This document shows positions 1-5,972 of a DNA stretch of 12,292 nucleotides, one piece after another (the first letter of the stretch is position 1; each line of letters opens with the position of its first letter). A program made the position numbers and the translations under genes. This stretch comes from CAYMLQ01 sp964390795. Its GTDB lineage: Bacteria > Verrucomicrobiota > Kiritimatiellia > RFP12 > UBA1067. The DNA is taken from assembly GCA_964390795.1 (NCBI GenBank), contig CAYMLQ010000158.1, forward strand, positions 1 to 12,292, given 5' to 3'. The notes beneath the pieces are model-generated. The model did no database searches. It worked only from the letters and a program-made list of their open reading frames with translations, and had not been told where the DNA came from.

Positions 1-2567
1 CCCGCTTTGTAGAAGTCAGGATACAGGAGCAGCCCGCGCAAGGCGTTCTGACCTCCAGCCGACCCGCCGTAGATGCCGACCCGCGTCAGATCCATCCACG
101 GGCGGGTCGCGGCGGCCGCGCGCAGCCACGCGATGCGGTCCGGGAAGCCCGCGTCGCCGAGGTTTTTCCAGCAGACGTCGTGAAATGCTTTGGAGCGGTG
201 GGAGGTTCCCATGCCGTCGATCATCACCACCACAAAACCCAATTCGGCCAGTCGCTGCTGGCCGTAGAACGGGGCGAATGCTTTGGGCACAAACGAGCTG
301 TGAGGCCCGGCGTAGATGTTTTCAATGACCGGGTAGCGCGCGGTTGGAGAGAAGGAGGACGGTCTCCAGATGACCCCGCAGATGTCGGTATTTCCGTCGC
401 GCCCTTTGGCCGTGAACGGTTCGGGCGGCTTCCAGCCCGTGGCGAGTAACGCACCTGCGTCGGCGCGTTCCAGCGCGAGCACCTCGCGGCCGGTCTCGCC
501 GTCGCGCAGGACGCTGACAGGAGGCGCGTCGACGCGCGACCAGGTGTCGATGAAAAAGCGGCGGTCCGGTGACCATGCGACGTCGTGAGTGCCGTTGCCG
601 GAAGTCAGCACGGTCAGGCCCGTGCCGTCGCAGTTGACTCGCGCGTGATGGATGAGGTAGGGGTCTTCGCCGGGACGGATCCCGCCGAGCGTGAACCAGA
701 TGCGGCCGCTCACGTCATCCACCCGCTCGACCTCGCGAACGACCCACGGGCCTTTAGTGATCGGGTTCTTCACGCGTCCCGTGGCCACGTCATAGAGGTA
801 AAGATGGTTCCACCCGTCGCGCTCGGACATCCAGATCATTTCGCCGTGGCCTTCGCGGAAGTGGCAAAAGTGCTTTCCGGCATAGTCGAAGAAGGTTGGC
901 GAGCGCTCCTCGATGATCGCATGCACGGCGCCGTCGCGGCTGACGGCGATCACGCGCAGGAGCTGGTGCCCGCGCTGGTTGTAGGCGAGCGTGAACGCTC
1001 CGAGGTCGCTGTTCCAACGGTGGTCAGCCACGCTCCATGGGTTCGCAAACAGATCTTCGGCGACAGGAATCATCCTCAGCGAGTGCACATCGAAGAGACG
1101 GGGCCGCGGCTGTCGGAGCCGGTCCCCCGGCTTGGGGTAGTCGATGGTGCGCGTCTTCGGCTGCAGTTGGTCGGATGGGGAAGACTCCACGAGGGTCACT
1201 TTACGGTGATCGCCGTCGCGCGTTTTCAGAGCCAGCATCCTCGTTGCGTCTGGCGACCACGCAACGGGCAGGGCGTAGCTGTCATCGCGGGTGCCGTCCG
1301 CGCTGAGCGCAACCGGCGTGCCGCCTGCCGTCGGTTGCAGCCAGAGGTTATGGTCGCGGATGACCGCGAGCCAGCGGCGGTCGGGCGAACGGTTCGGGTC
1401 GGGCGGCGGGGGCGGCTCGGGCGGGAGGGTGCCGTCGAAGACCGCGAGCGAGGCGCCCGCACTCGCCTCCACCACGCCCAGATTCGTGCCGTCAGGCCGG
1501 GTGGCCTGCCACACATGACCTTGGAAGGTGTGCTGGCTGCGTTCCCCGTTGGCCGCGATGCGGCCATAGCTGTGGCGCTTGCCTGCTGTATCGATCCACC
1601 AGATTTCGACCTCGCCGCCCGTGCGGTTCCGGATCAGGAGCCGGGTTGCTTCGGAACTGTTGCGGCTAGGCCGGGGGGTGCGCTCCAGCGTCGCGGTCTG
1701 ATGCTGCGTGCTTTGCGAGACGGCGTATGTGTCCAGCGCGCAGCTCCAGCTGCCGCCCGCGCCGTCGAAGCTGAGCGTGGCGCCGTCGTCAGAGAAACGG
1801 AGTGCGTCGATGGGCAGCCTGTAAGGGTCGACGGGTTTGCCGAGCACGCGCTGCCAAGCGGCGGCGAGCCGGGCATGGTCGAAGGCCGGGCGCGTCGTGG
1901 CGGCTGCCGCATCGACCCGAACGAAGGACGTTCGGTTGGTGGCGGCCTCGCGCTTGTACCAGAATTGAGGTCGGCCTTCGAGCCAGTGCGCGTTGACACG
2001 CCCGTTGAGAACGGTGTTGCGGGCGCGCGACTCTAGGGTCGCCGTCTCCTTCGCCTGCAGGCTGGCGACGAGAGACGCGCAGAGCAACAGGACGCACGGT
2101 AACGTTTTTATGGGCGATGCTGCGGGTGTCCGGCACGTGGTGTCATCGAGCGCGTGCTGGAACACGTGGAGGTCGTCACGGCGAGTCCAGCCGAGGCGTT
2201 CCCAAAAAGCCTGCCCGCCCGCGTTTGAACGCATGACAAGGATCGTACACTTGGGGATGCCGCAGGCGGTCAGCGACTGTAGGGCACGTTCCGCCAGCGT
2301 ACGCCCGAGTCCCAGGTGGCGGTGGGACGAAGCCACGGCGAGGTGGTAGACAAAGCCGCGGCGCCCGTCATGGCCCACCAGGGCTGTGGCGACGAGTGCG
2401 CCCGCGTCACTGGCGACGATACTCAGCCCTGGGTTTCGCCGCAGGAACGCCGCAATGCCCGCGCGCGAGTCGCTTGCGTCGTCTAGGCCGATGCCGGGCA
2501 GGCTGCGCCATAAGGCCAAAGCCGCTTCATAGTCACGGAGGGTCATTCGACGGATACGGATACACAT
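1..2567 (-). CDS. GNAT acetyltransferase fused in frame to S9 (DPP IV-type) peptidase, 3' end off the window
   Basis: One frame stays open from the ATG at 2567 (Shine-Dalgarno AGGAGA seven bases or fewer upstream) to the left edge, 855 codons without a stop. Residues 1-142 are a complete GNAT domain. Residues 153-172 read as a secretory signal peptide. The rest is an S9 peptidase: the DPP IV beta-propeller covers roughly residues 200-690, including the 'SPDRRWLAVIRDHNLWL' type strand, and the alpha/beta hydrolase domain follows from about 730. The nucleophile motif YGGSAGG puts the catalytic Ser at residue 836 (codon 60-62). The catalytic Asp and His lie beyond the window. S9B enzymes cleave N-terminal dipeptides after Pro or Ala, usually in the periplasm. 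A GNAT domain ahead of an exported peptidase makes little sense topologically. The frame may therefore be two genes whose boundary was lost, or the peptidase may start internally at 2111. The peptidase and GNAT identities are firm; the fusion being functional is not. Confidence 0.85.
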   Translation of the reverse strand, partial: MCIRIRRMTLRDYEAALALWRSLPGIGLDDASDSRAGIAAFLRRNPGLSIVASDAGALVATALVGHDGRRGFVYHLAVASSHRHLGLGRTLAERALQSLTACGIPKCTILVMRSNAGGQAFWERLGWTRRDDLHVFQHALDDTTCRTPAASPIKTLPCVLLLCASLVASLQAKETATLESRARNTVLNGRVNAHWLEGRPQFWYKREAATNRTSFVRVDAAAATTRPAFDHARLAAAWQRVLGKPVDPYRLPIDALRFSDDGATLSFDGAGGSWSCALDTYAVSQSTQHQTATLERTPRPSRNSSEATRLLIRNRTGGEVEIWWIDTAGKRHSYGRIAANGERSQHTFQGHVWQATRPDGTNLGVVEASAGASLAVFDGTLPPEPPPPPDPNRSPDRRWLAVIRDHNLWLQPTAGGTPVALSADGTRDDSYALPVAWSPDATRMLALKTRDGDHRKVTLVESSPSDQLQPKTRTIDYPKPGDRLRQPRPRLFDVHSLRMIPVAEDLFANPWSVADHRWNSDLGAFTLAYNQRGHQLLRVIAVSRDGAVHAIIEERSPTFFDYAGKHFCHFREGHGEMIWMSERDGWNHLYLYDVATGRVKNPITKGPWVVREVERVDDVSGRIWFTLGGIRPGEDPYLIHHARVNCDGTGLTVLTSGNGTHDVAWSPDRRFFIDTWSRVDAPPVSVLRDGETGREVLALERADAGALLATGWKPPEPFTAKGRDGNTDICGVIWRPSSFSPTARYPVIENIYAGPHSSFVPKAFAPFYGQQRLAELGFVVVMIDGMGTSHRSKAFHDVCWKNLGDAGFPDRIAWLRAAAATRPWMDLTRVGIYGGSAGGQNALRGLLLYPDFYKA
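2052..2111 (-). other. Internal signal-peptide-like segment at the GNAT/S9 junction
   Basis: Residues 153-172 (IKTLPCVLLLCASLVASLQA, then KE) have a basic n-region, a hydrophobic core and an A-x-A-like end, as in a Sec signal peptide. The first codon is ATA at 2111-2109 where 'ATG AAA ACG' would be expected. No Shine-Dalgarno sequence is evident just upstream. Either the peptidase once began here and its ATG was lost, or ATA serves as a rare start, or the segment is now a membrane anchor inside a fusion. Confidence 0.6.
2142..2567 (-). other. GNAT N-acetyltransferase domain (YpeA/RimI-like) of the fused frame
   Basis: Residues 1-142 of the frame form a full-length single-domain GNAT, the size of free-standing family members. 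Visible marks are the first strand 'IRIRRMTLRDYEAALALW', the central 'VGHDGRRGFVYHLAV' strands and the acetyl-CoA pyrophosphate loop HRHLGLGRTL (R/Q-x-x-G-x-G/A motif, residues 83-91). The late 'NAGGQAFWERLGWTRRDD' segment is typical of the family's C-terminal strand pair. The order and spacing resemble the YpeA group. YpeA-type proteins transfer acetyl from acetyl-CoA to an amine; the substrate cannot be told here. A normal GNAT would stop shortly after residue 142, but this frame reads on into the peptidase. Confidence 0.85.
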
Positions 2568-2627
2568 GGGGCTCTCCTGAAGCGTGAGGTTGGTGAGGGT
2601 CGGCAACGCAGCAAACAAAGGCAAGAT

Positions 2628-2656
2628 ATCATACACACACCAGTGGCATTTGTGAA
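2628..2656 (-). promoter_or_regulatory. Sigma70-like promoter for the GNAT-S9 frame
   Basis: On the minus strand, TTCACA (2656-2651) and TATGAT (2633-2628) are separated by exactly 17 bases, each one mismatch from consensus. Transcription would start near 2621, giving a leader of about 55 bases before the ATG at 2567. The position inside the 137-base gap after the subtilase stop suggests the GNAT-S9 frame can be transcribed independently of the protease gene. Confidence 0.6.
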
Positions 2657-2665
2657 CTGACTTCA

Positions 2666-2721
2666 TCAGACTCGCGTCACCAGGCTCGCGTCGCTCGGCG
2701 TCGCTCAGGGTAAGAGTCTGA
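2666..2721. repeat. Small inverted repeat with internal GC-rich direct repeats at the subtilase 3' end
   Basis: TCAGACTC (2666-2673) and GAGTCTGA (2714-2721) are perfect 8-base inverted arms around a 40-base loop. The loop contains CTCGCGTC twice and a related GTCGCTC twice. The right arm lies within the last codons of the subtilase. The long loop and lack of a T run make it a poor intrinsic terminator. Its role, if any, is unknown. Confidence 0.3.
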
Positions 2722-4555
2722 CTCGGTAGAAGCGCTGGCTCGCTGAGCCACCGCCAAAGTCGACCGCTTGAAAAAAGGAGCCGGTTCCTATCAGGCTGCC
2801 GGCCACAGGCAGCCACGAGGTCGCGGCCAGCGTGTCGGCGTGCTCAAGTCGATATGCCTTGCCGGGGGCCGAGGTGAAGAGGCTGAGGACGTTGGTGCCG
2901 TTGACCTGGAGCGTGGTGATGCGCAGGGCGCTGGCGGCGTCGTTAGGGTCCGTGCCCGCCTGATACTCCTCGTGGTTGGTAAAGCCATCGACGTCCGAGT
3001 CCAGCAGGGCGTCGGTGCTGTTAAAACGGGACAAGCCGCGCCAGACTTCCCACCAGTCCGGCAGGCCGTCGCTGTCGCTGTCACTGAGCCCGAGTGCGGC
3101 AAGCGCATCGATGCGGCCCCAGCCATACGTGTTATTGGGGGAGGGGCCTCCGAGGGGGACGGCTGTCTGTTCGATGATGCGCTCAATCGCCTCCACCTGG
3201 CCCTTCAGCTCCGGATGGGCGGACAGCAGCAGGGCCACCAGTCCGGCCACATGCGGTCCGGCCATGCTGGTGCCGCCCATGGTCATGTAGCCGCCCGGTA
3301 CGCTGGAGCGTATGCTGACCCCTGGCGCGGCGATGTCCGGCTTCAGCCGCAGGCTGCCGTCGACCGTGACCGGCCCCCGGCTGCTCGAAGAGGCGATTGT
3401 GTCGTCGCTGCTGGTGGATCCCACGGTGAACGAGGCGTCGTATAGGGCGGGCGGGTCTCTGACCGAACCGGCTGCGGGTCCGCTGTTTCCGGCCGAGACA
3501 ACCACGACGATGCCGGCTGCGCGGACGCGTTCGACAACGGCTTGTAGGATGAGGGGGTCGAGCGCGCCCTCTTCCGGCGGACAGCCCCACGAGTTGTTGA
3601 TGACGTCGGGCGCCTTGGACGGGTCGGGGTTCTGGTTGTTGAGGTCGGTGGGGGCGAGGAACCACTCGAAGCACTCGGTGTAAGTTGCGGGTGTGCCCCA
3701 GCCGCGATCCATGTTGCGGCAGCCGATCCAACGCGCGCCAGGTGCCATGCCGACCTGGTTTCCGAGTCCGTCGTCGCCGACCATTGTCCCCATCGTGTGA
3801 GAGCCATGACCTTGGTCGTCGCAGGGCGCCAGGGTGTTGTAGCCAGAGGGATTGGCGCTGCTGTGGTGGCTGTTGTTGGTGTGGATGGCGTCGTGCCAGT
3901 TGTAGTTGTGATCGGCGCCGCCGCCGTCCCAGCCGCGATAGCTGCGGACGAGCGCAGCATGGTTCCATTGATATCCTGTATCCTGCCCGCCGATAACGAC
4001 GCCTTGCCCGGTGTAGCCGAGCGCCCACACTTCCGGTGCGCGGACCTTAACGATGTTCCACTCGACGACGCCGGCGACGGAAAAAGAAGCCTGGTCGGGC
4101 TCTTGGAGACGCAGGCTGGGGTTTGCGAGGATGCGGGACACATCGCTCCGCAGGCTGAGCGTCTGGAGCGCGTCGCTGCCGCCGCGCACCCAGATCATGT
4201 TCACGAGCCAGAAGGGGCGGTGCGCCAGACCCCGCTTCTTGAGCATGCCGAGCAGGGGTGCCTGAGTCCGCTGCGCCACCTCGTTCAGGCCGTGAAACAC
4301 GTGAGCGCTCTTGGACGCCTTGGTTTGCAGTGCCGCCGCATTTCGGACGTCTGCCTGTTCCGTAAGGAAAACGAGGAACTCGCACTCCCCGGCCGCCGCG
4401 CTTCGCAGGACCCGCGCGTCGACTTTGCGCTGCCAGTCGGGGGCCATCTCGCCAGCCGCCTGCAGCTCCAGCGCCAGCAGCACGGCGATCCACGCCCGTA
4501 CGCGTGCGGCGGCGGGGGGCGTGCGAAGGGTCTTACGGTCTGTTGAGTGTATCAT
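2705..4555 (-). CDS. Secreted subtilisin-like serine protease, bacillopeptidase F type, with Ca-binding C-terminal repeats
   Basis: A 616-residue S8 peptidase. A signal peptide occupies about residues 1-35 (core WIAVLLALELQAAG). An I9-like propeptide follows at about 60-150. The catalytic domain has the triad Asp192 (GGQDTGYQ), His250 (GHGSHTMGT) and Ser430 (GGTSMAGPHVAG), plus oxyanion Asn357 (SAGNSGP), so it should be active. The stretches 'NWHDAIH', 'GCRNMDRGWGTPATYTECF' and 'PDVINNSWGCPPEEG' are hallmarks of the bacillopeptidase F branch. Two thrombospondin-3-like Ca motifs lie at about 492-503 (DSDSDGLPDWWE) and 519-539 (DSDVDGFTNHEEY). A C-terminal beta domain ends in FYRVRLLP, a tail common on secreted Verrucomicrobia/Kiritimatiellota proteins. 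I chose ATG 4555 because it places the signal peptide at the N-terminus. An ATG at 4732 would add 59 residues read through an inverted repeat. No strong Shine-Dalgarno sequence precedes 4555. Confidence 0.93.
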   Translation of the reverse strand: MIHSTDRKTLRTPPAAARVRAWIAVLLALELQAAGEMAPDWQRKVDARVLRSAAAGECEFLVFLTEQADVRNAAALQTKASKSAHVFHGLNEVAQRTQAPLLGMLKKRGLAHRPFWLVNMIWVRGGSDALQTLSLRSDVSRILANPSLRLQEPDQASFSVAGVVEWNIVKVRAPEVWALGYTGQGVVIGGQDTGYQWNHAALVRSYRGWDGGGADHNYNWHDAIHTNNSHHSSANPSGYNTLAPCDDQGHGSHTMGTMVGDDGLGNQVGMAPGARWIGCRNMDRGWGTPATYTECFEWFLAPTDLNNQNPDPSKAPDVINNSWGCPPEEGALDPLILQAVVERVRAAGIVVVVSAGNSGPAAGSVRDPPALYDASFTVGSTSSDDTIASSSSRGPVTVDGSLRLKPDIAAPGVSIRSSVPGGYMTMGGTSMAGPHVAGLVALLLSAHPELKGQVEAIERIIEQTAVPLGGPSPNNTYGWGRIDALAALGLSDSDSDGLPDWWEVWRGLSRFNSTDALLDSDVDGFTNHEEYQAGTDPNDAASALRITTLQVNGTNVLSLFTSAPGKAYRLEHADTLAATSWLPVAGSLIGTGSFFQAVDFGGGSASQRFYRVRLLP

Positions 4556-4609
4556 GGCAAAGTACGTTGAGTTTGACGGTTCGTCCAGCCAAGGGTCTTT
4601 GGAGCCGCT

Positions 4610-4632
4610 GAATGTGAACAGTGTACACATTC
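4610..4632. promoter_or_regulatory. Operator-like palindrome upstream of the subtilase
   Basis: GAATGTG (4610-4616) and CACATTC (4626-4632) form perfect 7-base arms around a 9-base spacer, the geometry of a dimeric repressor site. A perfect 8-base palindrome GTGTACAC (4621-4628) is nested in it. On the minus strand it overlaps a weak candidate -10 (TACACT, with TTGCAC 18 bases upstream). It lies 55 bases before the subtilase ATG. The regulator is unknown and function is inferred only from symmetry and place. Confidence 0.35.
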
Positions 4633-4663
4633 TGGCATGTTCCGTGCAATCAGATCCAAGGCA

Positions 4664-4681
4664 GCGTTGCCGGCGTTGCCG
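4664..4681. repeat. Tandem duplication of GCGTTGCCG
   Basis: The 9-base unit GCGTTGCCG occurs twice head to tail (4664-4672 and 4673-4681), abutting and overlapping the left arm of the large inverted repeat. It probably arose by slippage. No function is evident. Confidence 0.6.
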
Positions 4682-4753
4682 GCTGAAGCCGGGACAACAT
4701 ACGGACGCCGCAGGCCTGTTCAGCCAAGGCATGTTGTCCCGGCTTCAACCGGC
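4678..4753. repeat. 23-base imperfect inverted repeat with 30-base loop (REP/MITE-like)
   Basis: The arms at 4678-4700 and 4731-4753 match at 22 of 23 positions; each carries the core TGAAGCCGGGACAACAT or its complement. A further degenerate copy of the inner part lies inverted at 4757-4775, matching 4688-4706 at 16 of 19 positions. The left arm could therefore pair with either of two partners. The element sits between divergent genes, so it is not a simple terminator. A dispersed palindromic element fits best; a leader RNA switch for the subtilase is a weaker alternative. Confidence 0.65.
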
Positions 4754-4838
4754 CCCGGTCCGTACGTTGTGCCCGCTCAGGTCATTGCGTGCGCGTCTCA
4801 GCATCGTGGCGGCATCGTGGGGGCGCTGGAGATAGCGG

Positions 4839-4868
4839 TTGACCTTTTCCCGCCTGTCTCGTCATAAT
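4839..4868 (+). promoter_or_regulatory. Sigma70-like promoter for the CsgG-like/ComEC gene run
   Basis: TTGACC (4839-4844) and CATAAT (4863-4868) are separated by 18 bases, and each differs from consensus at one position. Start of transcription would be near 4875, about 23 bases before the ATG at 4898. The ribosome site AGGGAGG (4886-4892) is five bases from that ATG. No other convincing promoter is seen before 10130, so it may drive all three genes. Confidence 0.6.
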
Positions 4869-4897
4869 GATGTTGTCATGTTAACAGGGAGGTTGCT

Positions 4898-5905
4898 ATG
4901 CGAGTCATTCGTTCGTTTGCGTGTGTGACGGTTCTGTGCGCGGGGATCGTGTGGGGTGAGGGGGCGAAGATCGCGGTGGCGCTGGCACCGGTCGACGGGG
5001 CGTCCGAGTCCGGCGTGGTTTCCCAGCTCATGCAGGCGGAGCTGTCGCAGTCCGCCACGCTGATGCTGGTAGAGCGGGAGCAGATCGACAAGGCGCTGCG
5101 CGAGCTGAAGATGGACGCGCAGGGGCTGCTGAATCCCGGCACCGCGCAGAAGCTCGGGGCGATCGTGGGCGCGCGCTATTTCTGCAGCAGCAGCGTGAGC
5201 GTGACGGGCGGAAAGTCGCTGGCCATCGTCAAGGTCGTGGACGTGGAGACTACGCTGACGAAGCTGGCCTACGCGCCGCTGTCGAGCAAGGACGACGCGG
5301 TCGAAGCGGGCAAGGCTCTGGCCCGGCAGGTCGAGGGGCTTGTCGCGCAGTTCGAGGCGGACCGCGCCGGGCGCGTCGAGGCCGTTCCGGCAACACAGGC
5401 AAAGCCAATCCCGGCCGACTGGAAGCGTCCGACCGTGATGGTCATCATCCGCGAGCTGCACGTGCGCCAGCCGCAGCTCATCGACCCTGCGGGCGAGACC
5501 GAGATCGTCAAGCGCCTGCTGGCCGAGAAGTTCAAGGTGGTGGACTCCGAGTACGTGGTCCTGATGAAGCGCGGCCAGGAGCTGGCGGAACGCTTCCGCT
5601 CCCTCAAGACCTGCGCCGAGTATGCCAAGGACAAGCGGGCGGACCTGCTGCTCTACGGCGAGGCGATCTCCGAGCGCGGCGCGAGCGTGGGCGATTTCAC
5701 GGGGTGCCGCGGGCGCGTGGAGCTGAAGGCGATCGATGTGAAGACGGACGAGATTCTGGCGTCCGACAGCGCCGAGGCCGGGGCCACGGATCTCGCGGAG
5801 ACGGTCGCTGGCAAGAAGGCGATCCAGCAGGCGTCCAACCGGCTGGCAGACTCGTTCCTGTTCGCCGTCGCCGAGAAATGGAACGCGGCACACAGCAGCA
5901 AGTAG
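4898..5905 (+). CDS. Exported protein with two CsgG/FlgT/TolB-N-like domains
   Basis: A 335-residue protein with a Sec signal peptide (residues 1-20, cleavage likely after VWG). The first domain (about 22-150) carries the CsgG-family pattern: a helix before 'LMLVEREQIDKALRELKMD', then 'GLLNPGTAQKLGAIVGARYF' and a strand with 'VKVVDVETT'. The second (about 178-330) repeats this architecture in FlgT/lipoprotein style: 'EIVKRLLAEKFKVVDSEYV', 'YAKDKRADLLLYGEAIS', 'VELKAIDVKTDEILASDSAE', then a long C-terminal helix. CsgG is an outer-membrane secretion channel, but relatives with only the soluble fold act as periplasmic scaffolds. No CsgG transmembrane beta segments or lipobox Cys are apparent here, so a soluble periplasmic role is likelier. 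The start is well supported by AGGGAGG and the signal peptide. It leads the operon, 67 bases ahead of a gene with related domains. Confidence 0.8.
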   Translation: MRVIRSFACVTVLCAGIVWGEGAKIAVALAPVDGASESGVVSQLMQAELSQSATLMLVEREQIDKALRELKMDAQGLLNPGTAQKLGAIVGARYFCSSSVSVTGGKSLAIVKVVDVETTLTKLAYAPLSSKDDAVEAGKALARQVEGLVAQFEADRAGRVEAVPATQAKPIPADWKRPTVMVIIRELHVRQPQLIDPAGETEIVKRLLAEKFKVVDSEYVVLMKRGQELAERFRSLKTCAEYAKDKRADLLLYGEAISERGASVGDFTGCRGRVELKAIDVKTDEILASDSAEAGATDLAETVAGKKAIQQASNRLADSFLFAVAEKWNAAHSSK

Positions 5906-5972
5906 GATGGAGAGATCGGGGCGTTGGAGCGGCTCGCTCGGCGGCGTTCCCTTGCAGATGATGAGCACGGCC

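Larger units (their letters stand above)
4556..4897. other. Divergent intergenic region between the subtilase and the CsgG-like gene
   Basis: This 342-base region separates the minus-strand subtilase start from the plus-strand gene at 4898. It holds a 7+9+7 palindrome near the subtilase start, a 9-base tandem duplication, a 23-base inverted repeat with a third partial copy, and a promoter plus ribosome site for the plus-strand gene. I see no small gene or structured RNA of a known class in it. Confidence 0.6.

Noticed and set aside
585..2036. 483-codon plus-strand open frame
   Set aside because: It lies antisense to the S9 peptidase frame, whose translation shows clear family motifs; long antisense frames are expected in GC-rich DNA.
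2768..4546. Several plus-strand frames (2768-3445, 3797-4546) across the subtilase
   Set aside because: They are shadows of the minus-strand protease, whose catalytic triad and domains are all in one frame.
4556..4732. N-terminal extension of the subtilase to ATG 4732
   Set aside because: The extra 59 residues are translated from the inverted repeat and operator-like palindrome, and would place the signal peptide internally.
5927..5939. GAGCG-GCT-CGCTC mini hairpin between the first two operon genes
   Set aside because: Five-base arms are too short to call a terminator or regulatory structure.
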